The notes under the pieces: model-generated
The model's input: only the letters and a program-made list of their open reading frames with translations
What the model was told of the DNA's origin: nothing
Database searches by the model: none
Shown here: one piece after another, positions 40,110 to 46,560 of the stretch
Layout of the letters: every line of letters begins with the position of its first letter
How positions within the stretch are numbered: position 1 is the first letter of the stretch
NCBI RefSeq assembly: GCF_001428005.1
Contig: NZ_LMSB01000001.1
Span: forward strand, 451,896-498,455
Direction: 5' to 3'
DNA: 46,560 nucleotides
Source: Arthrobacter sp. Soil736
Lineage (GTDB): Bacteria > Actinomycetota > Actinomycetes > Actinomycetales > Micrococcaceae
Made by a program: the position numbers and the translations under genes

Positions 40110-41255
40110 TCAACCAGCGGCCTCCGAACGGCACCATTCTCCGGACTTCATGACCGCCGCAACCCCGAGATCCTCGCTGAGCACCACCAGATCCGCACGC
40201 AGGCCCGGCTCCAGTCGGCCGACGTCGGAGAGCCCCAGCATGTCCGCCGGATTCTGCGTGGCCGCGCGGACTGCGTCGGCCAGCGGGACACCCGCATGCC
40301 GGACCGCGTGCCTCACGGCGGCGTCGAGCGTGAGGATGCTGCCGGCGATGGCGCCGTTGCTGACCAGCCGCGCCTCGCCGTCGGCCACGCGGACCTCCAG
40401 CCCGCCGAGGTCGTACGTCCCCTCATGCGCGCACGCCGCCGCCATGGCATCCGTGACGAAGACGGCGCGGGCCGGGCTTCCGGAGATGAAGCGCACCAGC
40501 GAGGGGTGCAGGTGCACGCCGTCGGCTATCACCTCGGCAAATACTGCCGGGTCCTCCAGCAACGCCAGCGCAGGCCCGGGTTCGCGGTGGTGCAGCGACC
40601 GCATCGCGTTGAACACGTGCGTCCCGGCGGTGGCGCCCGCCGCGATCGCCTGCCGGGCCAGGTCATAGTCGGCGCCGGTGTGGCCGATGGCGGCCACCGC
40701 GCCGTACCCGGTGATCTGCCGGATGGCCGCGAGGCCGCCTTCCAGCTCGGGGGCGATGGTGACCATTCTGATGGTGCCCCGGCCGGCCAGCATGAGCCGG
40801 TCAATGCTGGCCGGGTCCGGGGTCCGCAGCAGGCTCTTGGTATGCGCGCCCCGGTGATACGGGCTGAGCCAGGGCCCCTCCAAATGGATTCCGGCCAGCA
40901 CGCCATCCTCAACCAGTTCCGCCAGCGCCCCCACCGCGCTCTCAAGGTGCGCGAGGGAGGCAGTGACGAGGCTTGCCATCAGCGTGGTGGTCCCGTGCTC
41001 ACGGTGTACTGCGGCGATCTTGACCGCGGCGGCAGCGGGATCAGCGTCATTGAAGCTGAAGCCGCCGCCGCCGTGGATGTGGGCGTCGATGAAGCCGGGC
41101 GCCAGTGTCCCGTCCGGATAGCTGGCGTCAGGCTCGCGGGGAGGTGTCCCGCCGCCCACGGCACTGATCCGGCCTGACCGGACTTCCACCCAGCCCGGCT
41201 CTAGGACGGCCTCGGGCGTGATGACCCGGGCGGCGGAGATGAGCGTTGGACTCAC
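40110..41255 (-). CDS. nagA: N-acetylglucosamine-6-phosphate deacetylase
   Basis: Amidohydrolase of 381 residues. The metal motif is FIDAHIHGGGG (H59, H61). The substrate and metal motifs are HLEGPWLSP, GHTGADYDLA, GTHVFNAM, and VTDAMAAAC with the catalytic aspartate. It removes acetate from N-acetylglucosamine-6-phosphate to give glucosamine-6-phosphate. The GTG start overlaps the SIS-deaminase stop by four bases (GTGA), so the enzymes of consecutive steps are co-translated. It is the last gene of the operon that begins with the sugar porter at 44813. Confidence 0.95.
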   Translation of the reverse strand: MSPTLISAARVITPEAVLEPGWVEVRSGRISAVGGGTPPREPDASYPDGTLAPGFIDAHIHGGGGFSFNDADPAAAAVKIAAVHREHGTTTLMASLVTASLAHLESAVGALAELVEDGVLAGIHLEGPWLSPYHRGAHTKSLLRTPDPASIDRLMLAGRGTIRMVTIAPELEGGLAAIRQITGYGAVAAIGHTGADYDLARQAIAAGATAGTHVFNAMRSLHHREPGPALALLEDPAVFAEVIADGVHLHPSLVRFISGSPARAVFVTDAMAAACAHEGTYDLGGLEVRVADGEARLVSNGAIAGSILTLDAAVRHAVRHAGVPLADAVRAATQNPADMLGLSDVGRLEPGLRADLVVLSEDLGVAAVMKSGEWCRSEAAG

Positions 41256-42328
41256 CAGGTTTCCGTGATTTTGCGCAGGCCCCGGGGCGCATCCGGATCC
41301 CGGTGCCGGGCCGCGGCCATGGCGTGGGCCAGACGTTGCAGGGGCAGTATTTCAAGGACCGGAGCGAGCTGCTCGCTGACGGCCGGGAGGGGCACCACAT
41401 GGTTCTGCGGGCGGGCGGCCCCGGGGTCGCCCACCAGGCAGACGTCCGCCCCGCGCTCCGCCAGCCGCTCCAGCACCGGCTGCAGGGCGCGTCCGCCGGC
41501 TCCCTGGGAAGCGATGGCTATGACGGGGCGGTCCTCGTCGATCATCGCGAACGGTCCGTGCAGGAGATCGGCTCCGGAAAAGGCATGCGCGGCCAGATAG
41601 GACGTTTCCATCAGTTTCAACGCCGCCTCCCGTGCGGTGGGGTATGAGAATCCGCGCCCGGTGGTGATGATGTGGTTCGCGTAGCGGTAGCGGTCTGCCA
41701 CCTCCAGTATCTCCGGTCTGGCCAAAACATCGGCCGCGTGGCCGGGCAGCGCCAGCGCGTCGGTCCCGTCCCCGCCGGCCCAGGCGTCGACGAGCAGCCA
41801 GAGCGCCAGCAGCTGGGAGGTGTAGCTCTTGGTGGCTGCCACGGCTCGCTCCGGCCCGGCCATGATGTCCAGGTGGTGCCGGGCCGCGCCGGCCAGGGGC
41901 GAGGACGGCGCATTGGTTACCGCAACGGTGAGCGCCCCGCCGCGGGCGGCCGCGGCGGTGGAGTCCACCAGGTCGGGGGATCCGCCCGACTGGCTCACGG
42001 CCAGCCAGAGGACCCCGTCCATCTTGGGTTCCGCGCCGTACACGGTAAGGCTCGACGGCGACGCGAGCCCGGCCGGCAGGCCCAGAACGGTCTCGATGAG
42101 GTACTTCGCGTACAGGGCGGCGTGGTCACTCGTGCCCCTGGCCGCCAGGAGGACGTACCGGATATCCGCGTCCCGAAGGACGGCGGCCAGGCGGCGGATC
42201 TCGGGGCGGCCGTGGTCGAGCTGCCGGGCCAGCGCCTGCGGCTGCTCGAGGATTTCGGCGGCCATCAGCACTCCGGGAGGCCGGGTGGCGGCGCCGTCTG
42301 CGGTCAGGGTGGTGTTCGGCGGGGTCAT
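41252..42328 (-). CDS. SIS-domain glucosamine-6-phosphate deaminase (isomerising)
   Basis: Double-SIS protein of 358 residues, similar to the isomerase half of glucosamine-6-phosphate synthase and to SIS-type deaminases. LAARGTSDHAALYAKYLIETVLGLPAGLASPSS and LAVSQSGGSPDLVDSTAAAA are the phosphosugar-binding SIS motifs, and the C-terminal ALKLMETSYLAAHAFSGADLLHGPFAMI completes the fold. It should convert glucosamine-6-phosphate to fructose-6-phosphate and ammonia, replacing classical NagB. GAGGAG precedes the ATG. It lies between the kinase and nagA genes. A hexanucleotide repeat occupies its leader. Confidence 0.9.
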   Translation of the reverse strand: MTPPNTTLTADGAATRPPGVLMAAEILEQPQALARQLDHGRPEIRRLAAVLRDADIRYVLLAARGTSDHAALYAKYLIETVLGLPAGLASPSSLTVYGAEPKMDGVLWLAVSQSGGSPDLVDSTAAAARGGALTVAVTNAPSSPLAGAARHHLDIMAGPERAVAATKSYTSQLLALWLLVDAWAGGDGTDALALPGHAADVLARPEILEVADRYRYANHIITTGRGFSYPTAREAALKLMETSYLAAHAFSGADLLHGPFAMIDEDRPVIAIASQGAGGRALQPVLERLAERGADVCLVGDPGAARPQNHVVPLPAVSEQLAPVLEILPLQRLAHAMAAARHRDPDAPRGLRKITETW

Positions 42329-42342
42329 GCGTTCTCCTCGAA

Positions 42343-42366
42343 TGGGCTTGGGCTTGGGCTTGGGCT
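42343..42366. repeat. Hexanucleotide tandem repeat (TGGGCT x4)
   Basis: Four perfect TGGGCT units, followed by degenerate TGGGGT and TGGGT units to about 42396. It lies in the 107-base gap between the kinase and the SIS deaminase genes, 15 bases before the deaminase start codon. Confidence 0.88.
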
Positions 42367-42435
42367 TGGGGTTGGGTGCTTGGGTCTGGAGTTGGGTGTT
42401 TCGGACGGAGAGGGATTGGCGTGGCAGTCGGACCC

Positions 42436-43407
42436 TCAGGCCGGGACCGGGCGGTGCTGTTGGGCTGACGCGGTGGCGTCGTCGAGGGCCAGTTTCACGG
42501 CACCCCAGGCGGGGGCGCGGTCCAGCACCCGCACGTCGGCCAGGCCGCGTTCTCCCAGAAGCTCCCTGACCCGGCCGGCCAGCGCCGGCTGGTTGACCAG
42601 CATCCCGCCGGCCAGCAGGACCGGCGGAGCGGCGGACCCGGTCGCGGGGATGGTGCCCAGCCTCCCGTTGACCGCGACGGCGAGGGCGGCAAGGTGCCGG
42701 CCGGCGTCGTCGACGATCCCGGTGCTGACCCGGTCCGCCCCGGCCGCGAGGGCGAAGACCGTTCCGGCCAGGCCGGCCCAGTACCGGCGCTCCGGCTTCC
42801 GGTAGAAGAGGTCCAGCAGCTCCGCGGGCTCAGCAGTGCCGGTCCGCTCCAGCAGCTGGGCCGTCAGCGGCCCGGCGGTCAGGCCGCCGTCGTGCTCGGA
42901 AAGGGCGTTGCGGACTGCACTGCAGGCCACCGCGTAACCGCTTCCCTCATCGCCCAGCAGGTATCCCCAGCCGCCAGCCCTGGCCTCGCGGCCGTCGCCG
43001 GTCCGTGCCCAGGCCGCGGAGCCGGTGCCGGAGATGAGGACCGTGCCGGCCTCGAGCCCTCCGGCGGCGAGGATGATGCGGGTGTCGTGGGCCACGCGGA
43101 TCCGTGCACCGGGGAACCGGCGGGACAGCAGGGCGGCCAGCCGGTCCTTGCCGTCGCGGGTGTCTGCCCCTGCGGCCCCGGCGAAGACGGTGCGTATTCC
43201 GTGGCCGTCACGGTTTCCCGCGCCGAGCCGGTCGGCAATCTCATCCAGTGCCGAGGATGCTGCCTCGTGCCCGACGGAGGCGATGTTTGCGCTGCCGGCC
43301 GTGCACTCGGCGACGCTGGCGCCGTCCTCGTCGGCGAGGATGGCGTGGGTCTTGGACCCGCCGATATCCAGTCCCAGGACACGGTCCAAGCCCAGCACGC
43401 GGGGCAT
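42436..43407 (-). CDS. N-acetylglucosamine kinase, BadF/BcrA-type ATPase
   Basis: Kinase of 323 residues. The N-terminal phosphate loop LGLDIGGSKTHAILADEDG and the second phosphate motif VLISGTGSAAWA belong to the BadF/BadG/BcrA/BcrD superfamily, whose members include eukaryotic-type NAGK. It phosphorylates free N-acetylglucosamine to the 6-phosphate. The ATG at 43407 shares one base with the transporter stop (TGATG). A kinase is needed because uptake here is by a proton symporter, so the sugar arrives unphosphorylated. Confidence 0.88.
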   Translation of the reverse strand: MPRVLGLDRVLGLDIGGSKTHAILADEDGASVAECTAGSANIASVGHEAASSALDEIADRLGAGNRDGHGIRTVFAGAAGADTRDGKDRLAALLSRRFPGARIRVAHDTRIILAAGGLEAGTVLISGTGSAAWARTGDGREARAGGWGYLLGDEGSGYAVACSAVRNALSEHDGGLTAGPLTAQLLERTGTAEPAELLDLFYRKPERRYWAGLAGTVFALAAGADRVSTGIVDDAGRHLAALAVAVNGRLGTIPATGSAAPPVLLAGGMLVNQPALAGRVRELLGERGLADVRVLDRAPAWGAVKLALDDATASAQQHRPVPA

Positions 43408-44813
43408 CACTTGGCCGCCGGCTTGCTGTCGGTGGCTTCCGGCCAGCGTGCGCCGTTTTCCCAGTAGTGGCGGATTTCCTCGAGGTTCCGGCCCTTGGTT
43501 TCCGGGGCGAGGCGGTGGACAAAGACGAACCCGGCGACGGCCAGCACGCCGAACACGGCGAAGGTGCCGGCGCCGCCCAGCCGCTGCAACATGGTCAGGA
43601 AGAAGGCCGCGACAATCACGTTGGCCACGAGGTCGGAGGTCAGCATGGCGCTGGCGCCCAGGGAACGCAGCCGGGCCGGGAAGGATTCGCCGGCGTAGAC
43701 CCAGACCAGCGCGCCGAAGCCGAAGGTGAAGCCCACCGTGAAGAGCAGGACTCCGAGGAACCCGACCACGGTCAGGGCGCCGCCGAAGTCGCGGCCCACC
43801 ATGAAGACGGCGACGAGGATGATGTTGGCGGCAATCATCATGCCGATGCCGCCGAGCAGGATGGGACGCCGTCCCACCCGGTCCACCAGCGACAGCGACA
43901 CGAAGACGGCAACCAGGGCAGCGGCCTGGACCAGCGCGGGCAGCAGGAGCAGCGCGGCGTTGCCGGTGAAGCCCATCGCCTCGAAGATCCGCGGGCTGTA
44001 GTACACCACGGCGTTGATGCCCGTGATCTGGATGAAGAACCCGAGGCCGACGACGAAGACGGTCGCCTTGAGGTAGGGGGAGCGCAGCATCTCCCGCAGG
44101 CCCCCGCCGCGTTCCTCGCTGATGGCGCGCTGCATGTCGGCCAGTTCGGCGTCCACATCGGCGTCCGGTTCAATGGAGGACAGCGTGCGGCGGGCATCTT
44201 CCTTGCGCCCGCGCATCATGTACCACCGGGCGGTGTCCGGGAGGCGGAGCGTGACGGCAAGGACGGCGACGGCGGGGACTGCGGCCAGTCCCAGCATCAG
44301 CCGCCAGTTCTCGGATGCGGACAGCGCGTAGGCGGCGAGGTATCCGACGATGATGCCGATGACGGTGGCCACCTGATAGGCGACAAGCAAGGCGCCGCGC
44401 ACCTTCGGAGGTGCCGATTCCGCCACAAAGACGGGCACCACAACCACCGAGATGCCGATGGTGAGGCCGAGCAGGAGGCGGGCGACGAGCAGCATGGGGA
44501 CGTCGGCCGCAAGGGCGCTGAGCACCGCGAAGGCGGCATACGCTCCGGCGACGCCCACCATGCAGGCCTTCCGGCCGATCTTGTTCGCGAGCCAGCCGCC
44601 CAGGACGGCGCCGAGCACTTCGCCAATGACGACGGCGGTGGTCACCAGCTCCTGTTGGCTGGTGGAGAGCTGGAACTCCTTGGTGATGAACAGCAGGGCG
44701 CCGGCAATATTCGACAGATCGTAGCCGTAGATAATTCCGATGGTCGCGGCGGTGCCGCCGACCAGAAGGCCAAGACGCGGAGTCTGGCGCAGGTCTTGCA
44801 GGAACGACATCAT
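43407..44813 (-). CDS. MFS sugar porter, probable N-acetylglucosamine importer
   Basis: Twelve-helix sugar porter of 468 residues. Family motifs are GYDLSNIAGALLFI, GWLANKIGRK, RLLLGLTIGISVVVVPVFVAESAP, the central FFIQITGINAVVYYSPRIFEAMG (QxxGxNxxxYYS sugar-binding motif), VDRVGRRPILL and the terminal PETKGRNLEEI. AAGGA precedes the ATG at 44813. As the first gene of the operon with kinase, deaminase and nagA, it probably imports N-acetylglucosamine by proton symport instead of a phosphotransferase system. Two NagR-type operators lie upstream. Confidence 0.9.
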   Translation of the reverse strand: MMSFLQDLRQTPRLGLLVGGTAATIGIIYGYDLSNIAGALLFITKEFQLSTSQQELVTTAVVIGEVLGAVLGGWLANKIGRKACMVGVAGAYAAFAVLSALAADVPMLLVARLLLGLTIGISVVVVPVFVAESAPPKVRGALLVAYQVATVIGIIVGYLAAYALSASENWRLMLGLAAVPAVAVLAVTLRLPDTARWYMMRGRKEDARRTLSSIEPDADVDAELADMQRAISEERGGGLREMLRSPYLKATVFVVGLGFFIQITGINAVVYYSPRIFEAMGFTGNAALLLLPALVQAAALVAVFVSLSLVDRVGRRPILLGGIGMMIAANIILVAVFMVGRDFGGALTVVGFLGVLLFTVGFTFGFGALVWVYAGESFPARLRSLGASAMLTSDLVANVIVAAFFLTMLQRLGGAGTFAVFGVLAVAGFVFVHRLAPETKGRNLEEIRHYWENGARWPEATDSKPAAK

Positions 44814-44871
44814 TGGGTCCTTGTGCGTGGGGAATGTGATGGGGAGTGCGTCCGAAGTAGGTCCCGGGACG

Positions 44872-44887
44872 ATTGGTATAAACCAAT
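44872..44887. promoter_or_regulatory. NagR/DasR-like operator 1
   Basis: ATTGGT-ATAA-ACCAAT, perfect 6-4-6 inverted repeat, 59 bases before the sugar-porter start. It closely resembles the DasR/YvoA consensus (TGGTCTAGACCA). Confidence 0.88.
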
Positions 44888-44896
44888 TTCTCCTAT

Positions 44897-44912
44897 TTTG
44901 GCGTAGACCAAT
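44897..44912. promoter_or_regulatory. NagR/DasR-like operator 2
   Basis: TTTGGC-GTAG-ACCAAT, a degraded copy of the same palindrome, 25 bases from the first and 28 bases before the regulator's ATG. The spacing suggests it serves autoregulation. Confidence 0.78.
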
Positions 44913-44940
44913 TTTCCTGTCAATAGGTAGTATCGGATCC

Positions 44941-45657
44941 ATGGAGACCCCCGCCGCTGCCGCGCTGCCCAAGTACTACGTACTCAAGGAGCAGATCCTC
45001 ACCCTCATTGAGGACGCGGTCCCGGGAACGCTGATTCCCACGGAGCGGGCGCTCGCCGAGCAGTACGGCACGTCCCGCACCACGGTGCGGCAGGCGATCG
45101 GTGAACTTGTGTCCGAGGGCCGGCTGGACCGCACGCAGGGGAGGGGCACGTTCGTGGCCCCGCCGAAGGTGACGCACGTCCGCCAGCTCACATCGTTCAC
45201 GGACGATGCGGCCAGCCAGGGGATGACCGCCTCCGCCAGGATCCTGGACATCAGCGAGGTGCCGGCGGATACCGTGACCGCCAAGCGGCTGGCCGTGGAG
45301 CCGGGCGCCGGAGTGCACCGGGTTGAGCGCATCAGGCTGGTCAACGGCGAACCGCTCGCCCACGAAACGGCCTTCCTCGCCGGAGAGCTGCCGGATCTTG
45401 CTGGCAACGTGGAGGTCCGGGGATCGCTGTACTCGGCCCTGCGCGAGGACTACGGAATCCGCATCAGTGAAGTCGAGGACACGGTGGAGACCAAGCTCGC
45501 CGGCCCTGAGGAGGTCCGGCTGCTGGACGTGGAAATGGGGGCGCCCATGCTGCTGGTGCACCGGCTCGGGTTCGACCCCGAAGGCCGCCCCGTTGAGTGG
45601 ACCGAATCGGTCTTCAGGGGCGACAGGTTCCGCTTCGTGGCCCGGATGCACGTCTAG
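44941..45657 (+). CDS. GntR/HutC-family regulator, NagR/DasR-like
   Basis: Regulator of 238 residues with the winged-helix segment LIPTERALAEQYGTSRTTVRQAIGELVSEGRLDRTQGRGTFVAPPK and a UTRA ligand domain (GVHRVERIRLVNGEPLAHETAFL and LLVHRLGFDPEGRPVEWTESVFRGDRFRF). DasR and YvoA, with this architecture, bind glucosamine-6-phosphate or N-acetylglucosamine-6-phosphate. It is divergent from the N-acetylglucosamine operon, with two matching operators between them, so repression of transport and catabolism until amino-sugar phosphate accumulates is likely. The ribosome binding site is weak. Confidence 0.93.
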   Translation: METPAAAALPKYYVLKEQILTLIEDAVPGTLIPTERALAEQYGTSRTTVRQAIGELVSEGRLDRTQGRGTFVAPPKVTHVRQLTSFTDDAASQGMTASARILDISEVPADTVTAKRLAVEPGAGVHRVERIRLVNGEPLAHETAFLAGELPDLAGNVEVRGSLYSALREDYGIRISEVEDTVETKLAGPEEVRLLDVEMGAPMLLVHRLGFDPEGRPVEWTESVFRGDRFRFVARMHV

Positions 45658-45809
45658 GCGGTTCCTTACGCTGCACGGCGCCACGTTAACCCATATTGCG
45701 TCCTGAGTCGGCCGGTGTCGCAGGGCATTGAGAAGTATGTAGCCGGGTGGTTGTGTGGGTCCACAAGCATCAACGGGGTGGCCCAGCGCCCTCCTTGAAT
45801 CGGGGGGCC

Positions 45810-46247
45810 ATGATTACAGCTTTGGTTCACAGGATCCGGACGCAATGCAGCGCGGAACTGAATCTCTTCCGCAGCCAGGTGCACGCCCTGGTCTGGCAGG
45901 ACATCGGCCCCGGAGGCCTGGACGCAGCGGCCACCACCATGGCGCGCCGGCCGTGCCTGGTCACTCCGGGCGTTTCCGTGGAGATCGTCGGCTTCGCGCG
46001 CTGGCTTCCCGCAAACGGGACCGCTGCGGTGGGCGTGGCAGTGGCCATGAACCTTCAACCCGACCGCAGGGCCTCAAGCGTTCACTGGGAGGAAGCCCAC
46101 GCGTGGGCCGGTGCGGTGGCTGAGGCGCCGTGGGAGATGGCCGAATACATCGGAAGCCAGGAGAGCCCCGGCGGCATGGTCTTTCACTATGCGTTGAAGT
46201 CCGCCGACGACCTCTACCGTTTCGAGGAAGTCCCGACGGCGTTGTAG
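45810..46247 (+). CDS. Hypothetical protein
   Basis: Protein of 145 residues of no family I recognise. No signal peptide, membrane helix or known motif is visible; the middle has WLPANGTAAVGVAVAMNLQ and the end YALKSADDLYRFEEVPTAL, which look like a folded alpha/beta domain. The ATG at 45810 follows a run of G; an in-frame GTG at 45747 gives 21 more residues but a poor start. It is followed by a strong terminator. The nearest upstream gene is the NagR-like regulator, 152 bases away. Confidence 0.6.
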   Translation: MITALVHRIRTQCSAELNLFRSQVHALVWQDIGPGGLDAAATTMARRPCLVTPGVSVEIVGFARWLPANGTAAVGVAVAMNLQPDRRASSVHWEEAHAWAGAVAEAPWEMAEYIGSQESPGGMVFHYALKSADDLYRFEEVPTAL

Positions 46248-46294
46248 GCGCCTCGCGCGGGACAAGACGGGCCACACAAAAAGTCCGGCCACAC

Positions 46295-46330
46295 AATAGG
46301 TCCGGCGGGAATCTTCCCGCCGGACCTATT
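46295..46330. terminator. Strong bidirectional terminator hairpin
   Basis: AATAGGTCCGGCGGGA (46295-46310) pairs perfectly with its complement at 46315-46330 around a four-base loop: a 16-bp stem between convergent genes. Short A and T runs flank it. Confidence 0.88.
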
Positions 46331-46359
46331 GCTGCTTGGTGGATTGTTGAGTGCGCGGA

Positions 46360-46560
46360 TCAGTCGTTGCCGAGACCGGCCGCGGATGTCTTCTGCCCGG
46401 TGACCGTGTTCAGCGTGGTGAGGTCGAAGATGCCGTTGATGTCGGCCTTTTTGGTGGTGCCTGCGTCCACGCCGTCCTGCAGGAGCTTGGTGAAGGTTCC
46501 GGCCAGCGGGTCAACGGTGAACACGATGTTCTTCAGCGAGCGGTCGATGACGTCCTGCGG
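46360..46560 (-). CDS. ABC transporter solute-binding protein, sulfonate/nitrate type (3' end only)
   Basis: Only the last 66 codons lie in the window; the gene continues beyond the right edge. The peptide includes DVIDRSLKNIVFTVDPLAGTF, LLQDGVDAGTTKKADINGIF and DLTTLNTVTG. The C-terminal pattern of a helix followed by a GIxDLxxLNxV motif is typical of SsuA/TauA/NrtA-type solute-binding proteins for aliphatic sulfonates or nitrate. The TGA stop is at 46360-46362, shortly after the strong terminator hairpin at 46295. Because only the end is visible, the exact substrate class is uncertain. Confidence 0.72.
   Translation of the reverse strand, partial: PQDVIDRSLKNIVFTVDPLAGTFTKLLQDGVDAGTTKKADINGIFDLTTLNTVTGQKTSAAGLGND

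Noticed and set aside
39132..41177. 681-codon plus-strand open frame
   Set aside because: It is the antisense of the DUF1905-fusion and nagA genes; the real genes on the other strand have conserved motifs.
43104..44906. 600-codon plus-strand open frame
   Set aside because: Shadow of the sugar-porter gene; low-complexity translation.
1..46560. CRISPR array, tRNA, rRNA, insertion sequence, phage or toxin-antitoxin genes
   Set aside because: I scanned for spacer-repeat arrays, cloverleaf-type genes, transposase motifs and integrases and found none. The repeats present are short operator-type or leader repeats.

Overview
This is high-GC DNA with a dense gene layout, GTG/TTG starts and many translationally coupled genes. 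The protein types suggest an Actinobacterium close to Arthrobacter/Pseudarthrobacter (Micrococcaceae). That placement is an inference from gene content and style; no marker gene or RNA gene is present. Almost the whole window is catabolic: sugar, sugar-acid and amino-sugar genes, each set with its own transporter and local regulator. I saw no tRNA, rRNA, CRISPR array, insertion sequence or phage gene.

Layout: (1) 224-3354: a DHA2-type efflux pump, a DUF5996 protein and a small UBP-type zinc-finger protein. (2) 3563-16622: a sugar-acid region. It holds idnO, idnD, a 72-residue protein and a tandem-HTH protein on the plus strand. A long minus-strand series follows: RraA-like, MHS transporter, PxpA/B/C-like trio, SDR, aminotransferase and two TetR paralogues. 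Next come gluconokinase and a divergent 2-hydroxyacid dehydrogenase, the latter coupled to a second 72-residue protein. Five 16-bp palindromes (TGMGAA-N4-TTCKCA type) lie before idnO, the SDR, the RraA-like gene, gluconokinase and the hydroxyacid dehydrogenase, so this looks like one local regulon. (3) 16704-30476: a second regulon tied by three CGTTAAC-N-GTTAACG operators and two FCD-type GntR regulators. It contains an ABC sugar importer without an ATPase, a hydroxyacid dehydrogenase, a DapA-family aldolase, an MHS transporter, an Asp-box sialidase-fold protein, a ribokinase-like kinase, an FGGY kinase and a fucose-isomerase-like protein.

(4) 30547-33942: FAD monooxygenase/MarR and EamA exporter/Lrp divergent pairs. 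(5) 33992-37624: LacI regulator divergent from a DapA-family gene and an MFS transporter. (6) 37926-40031: an SRPBCC protein, a histidine phosphatase and a three-part DUF1905/YdeI/DUF5655 protein. (7) 40110-45657: an N-acetylglucosamine operon (sugar-porter transporter, kinase, SIS-type deaminase, NagA) divergent from a NagR/DasR-like regulator with two operators between them. (8) The end holds an unknown small protein, a strong terminator hairpin and the 3' end of a sulfonate/nitrate-type solute-binding protein gene.

The most unusual part is region 2. The PxpA/B/C-like proteins have lost several family signature motifs and sit among gluconate/idonate genes instead of glutathione-related ones. 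Two paralogous 72-residue TGTHCP proteins are each fused by stop/start overlap to a sugar-acid dehydrogenase operon carrying the same operator. Together this suggests an undescribed catabolic system for a sugar-acid or nitrogen-containing sugar-acid derivative; the substrate is unknown.
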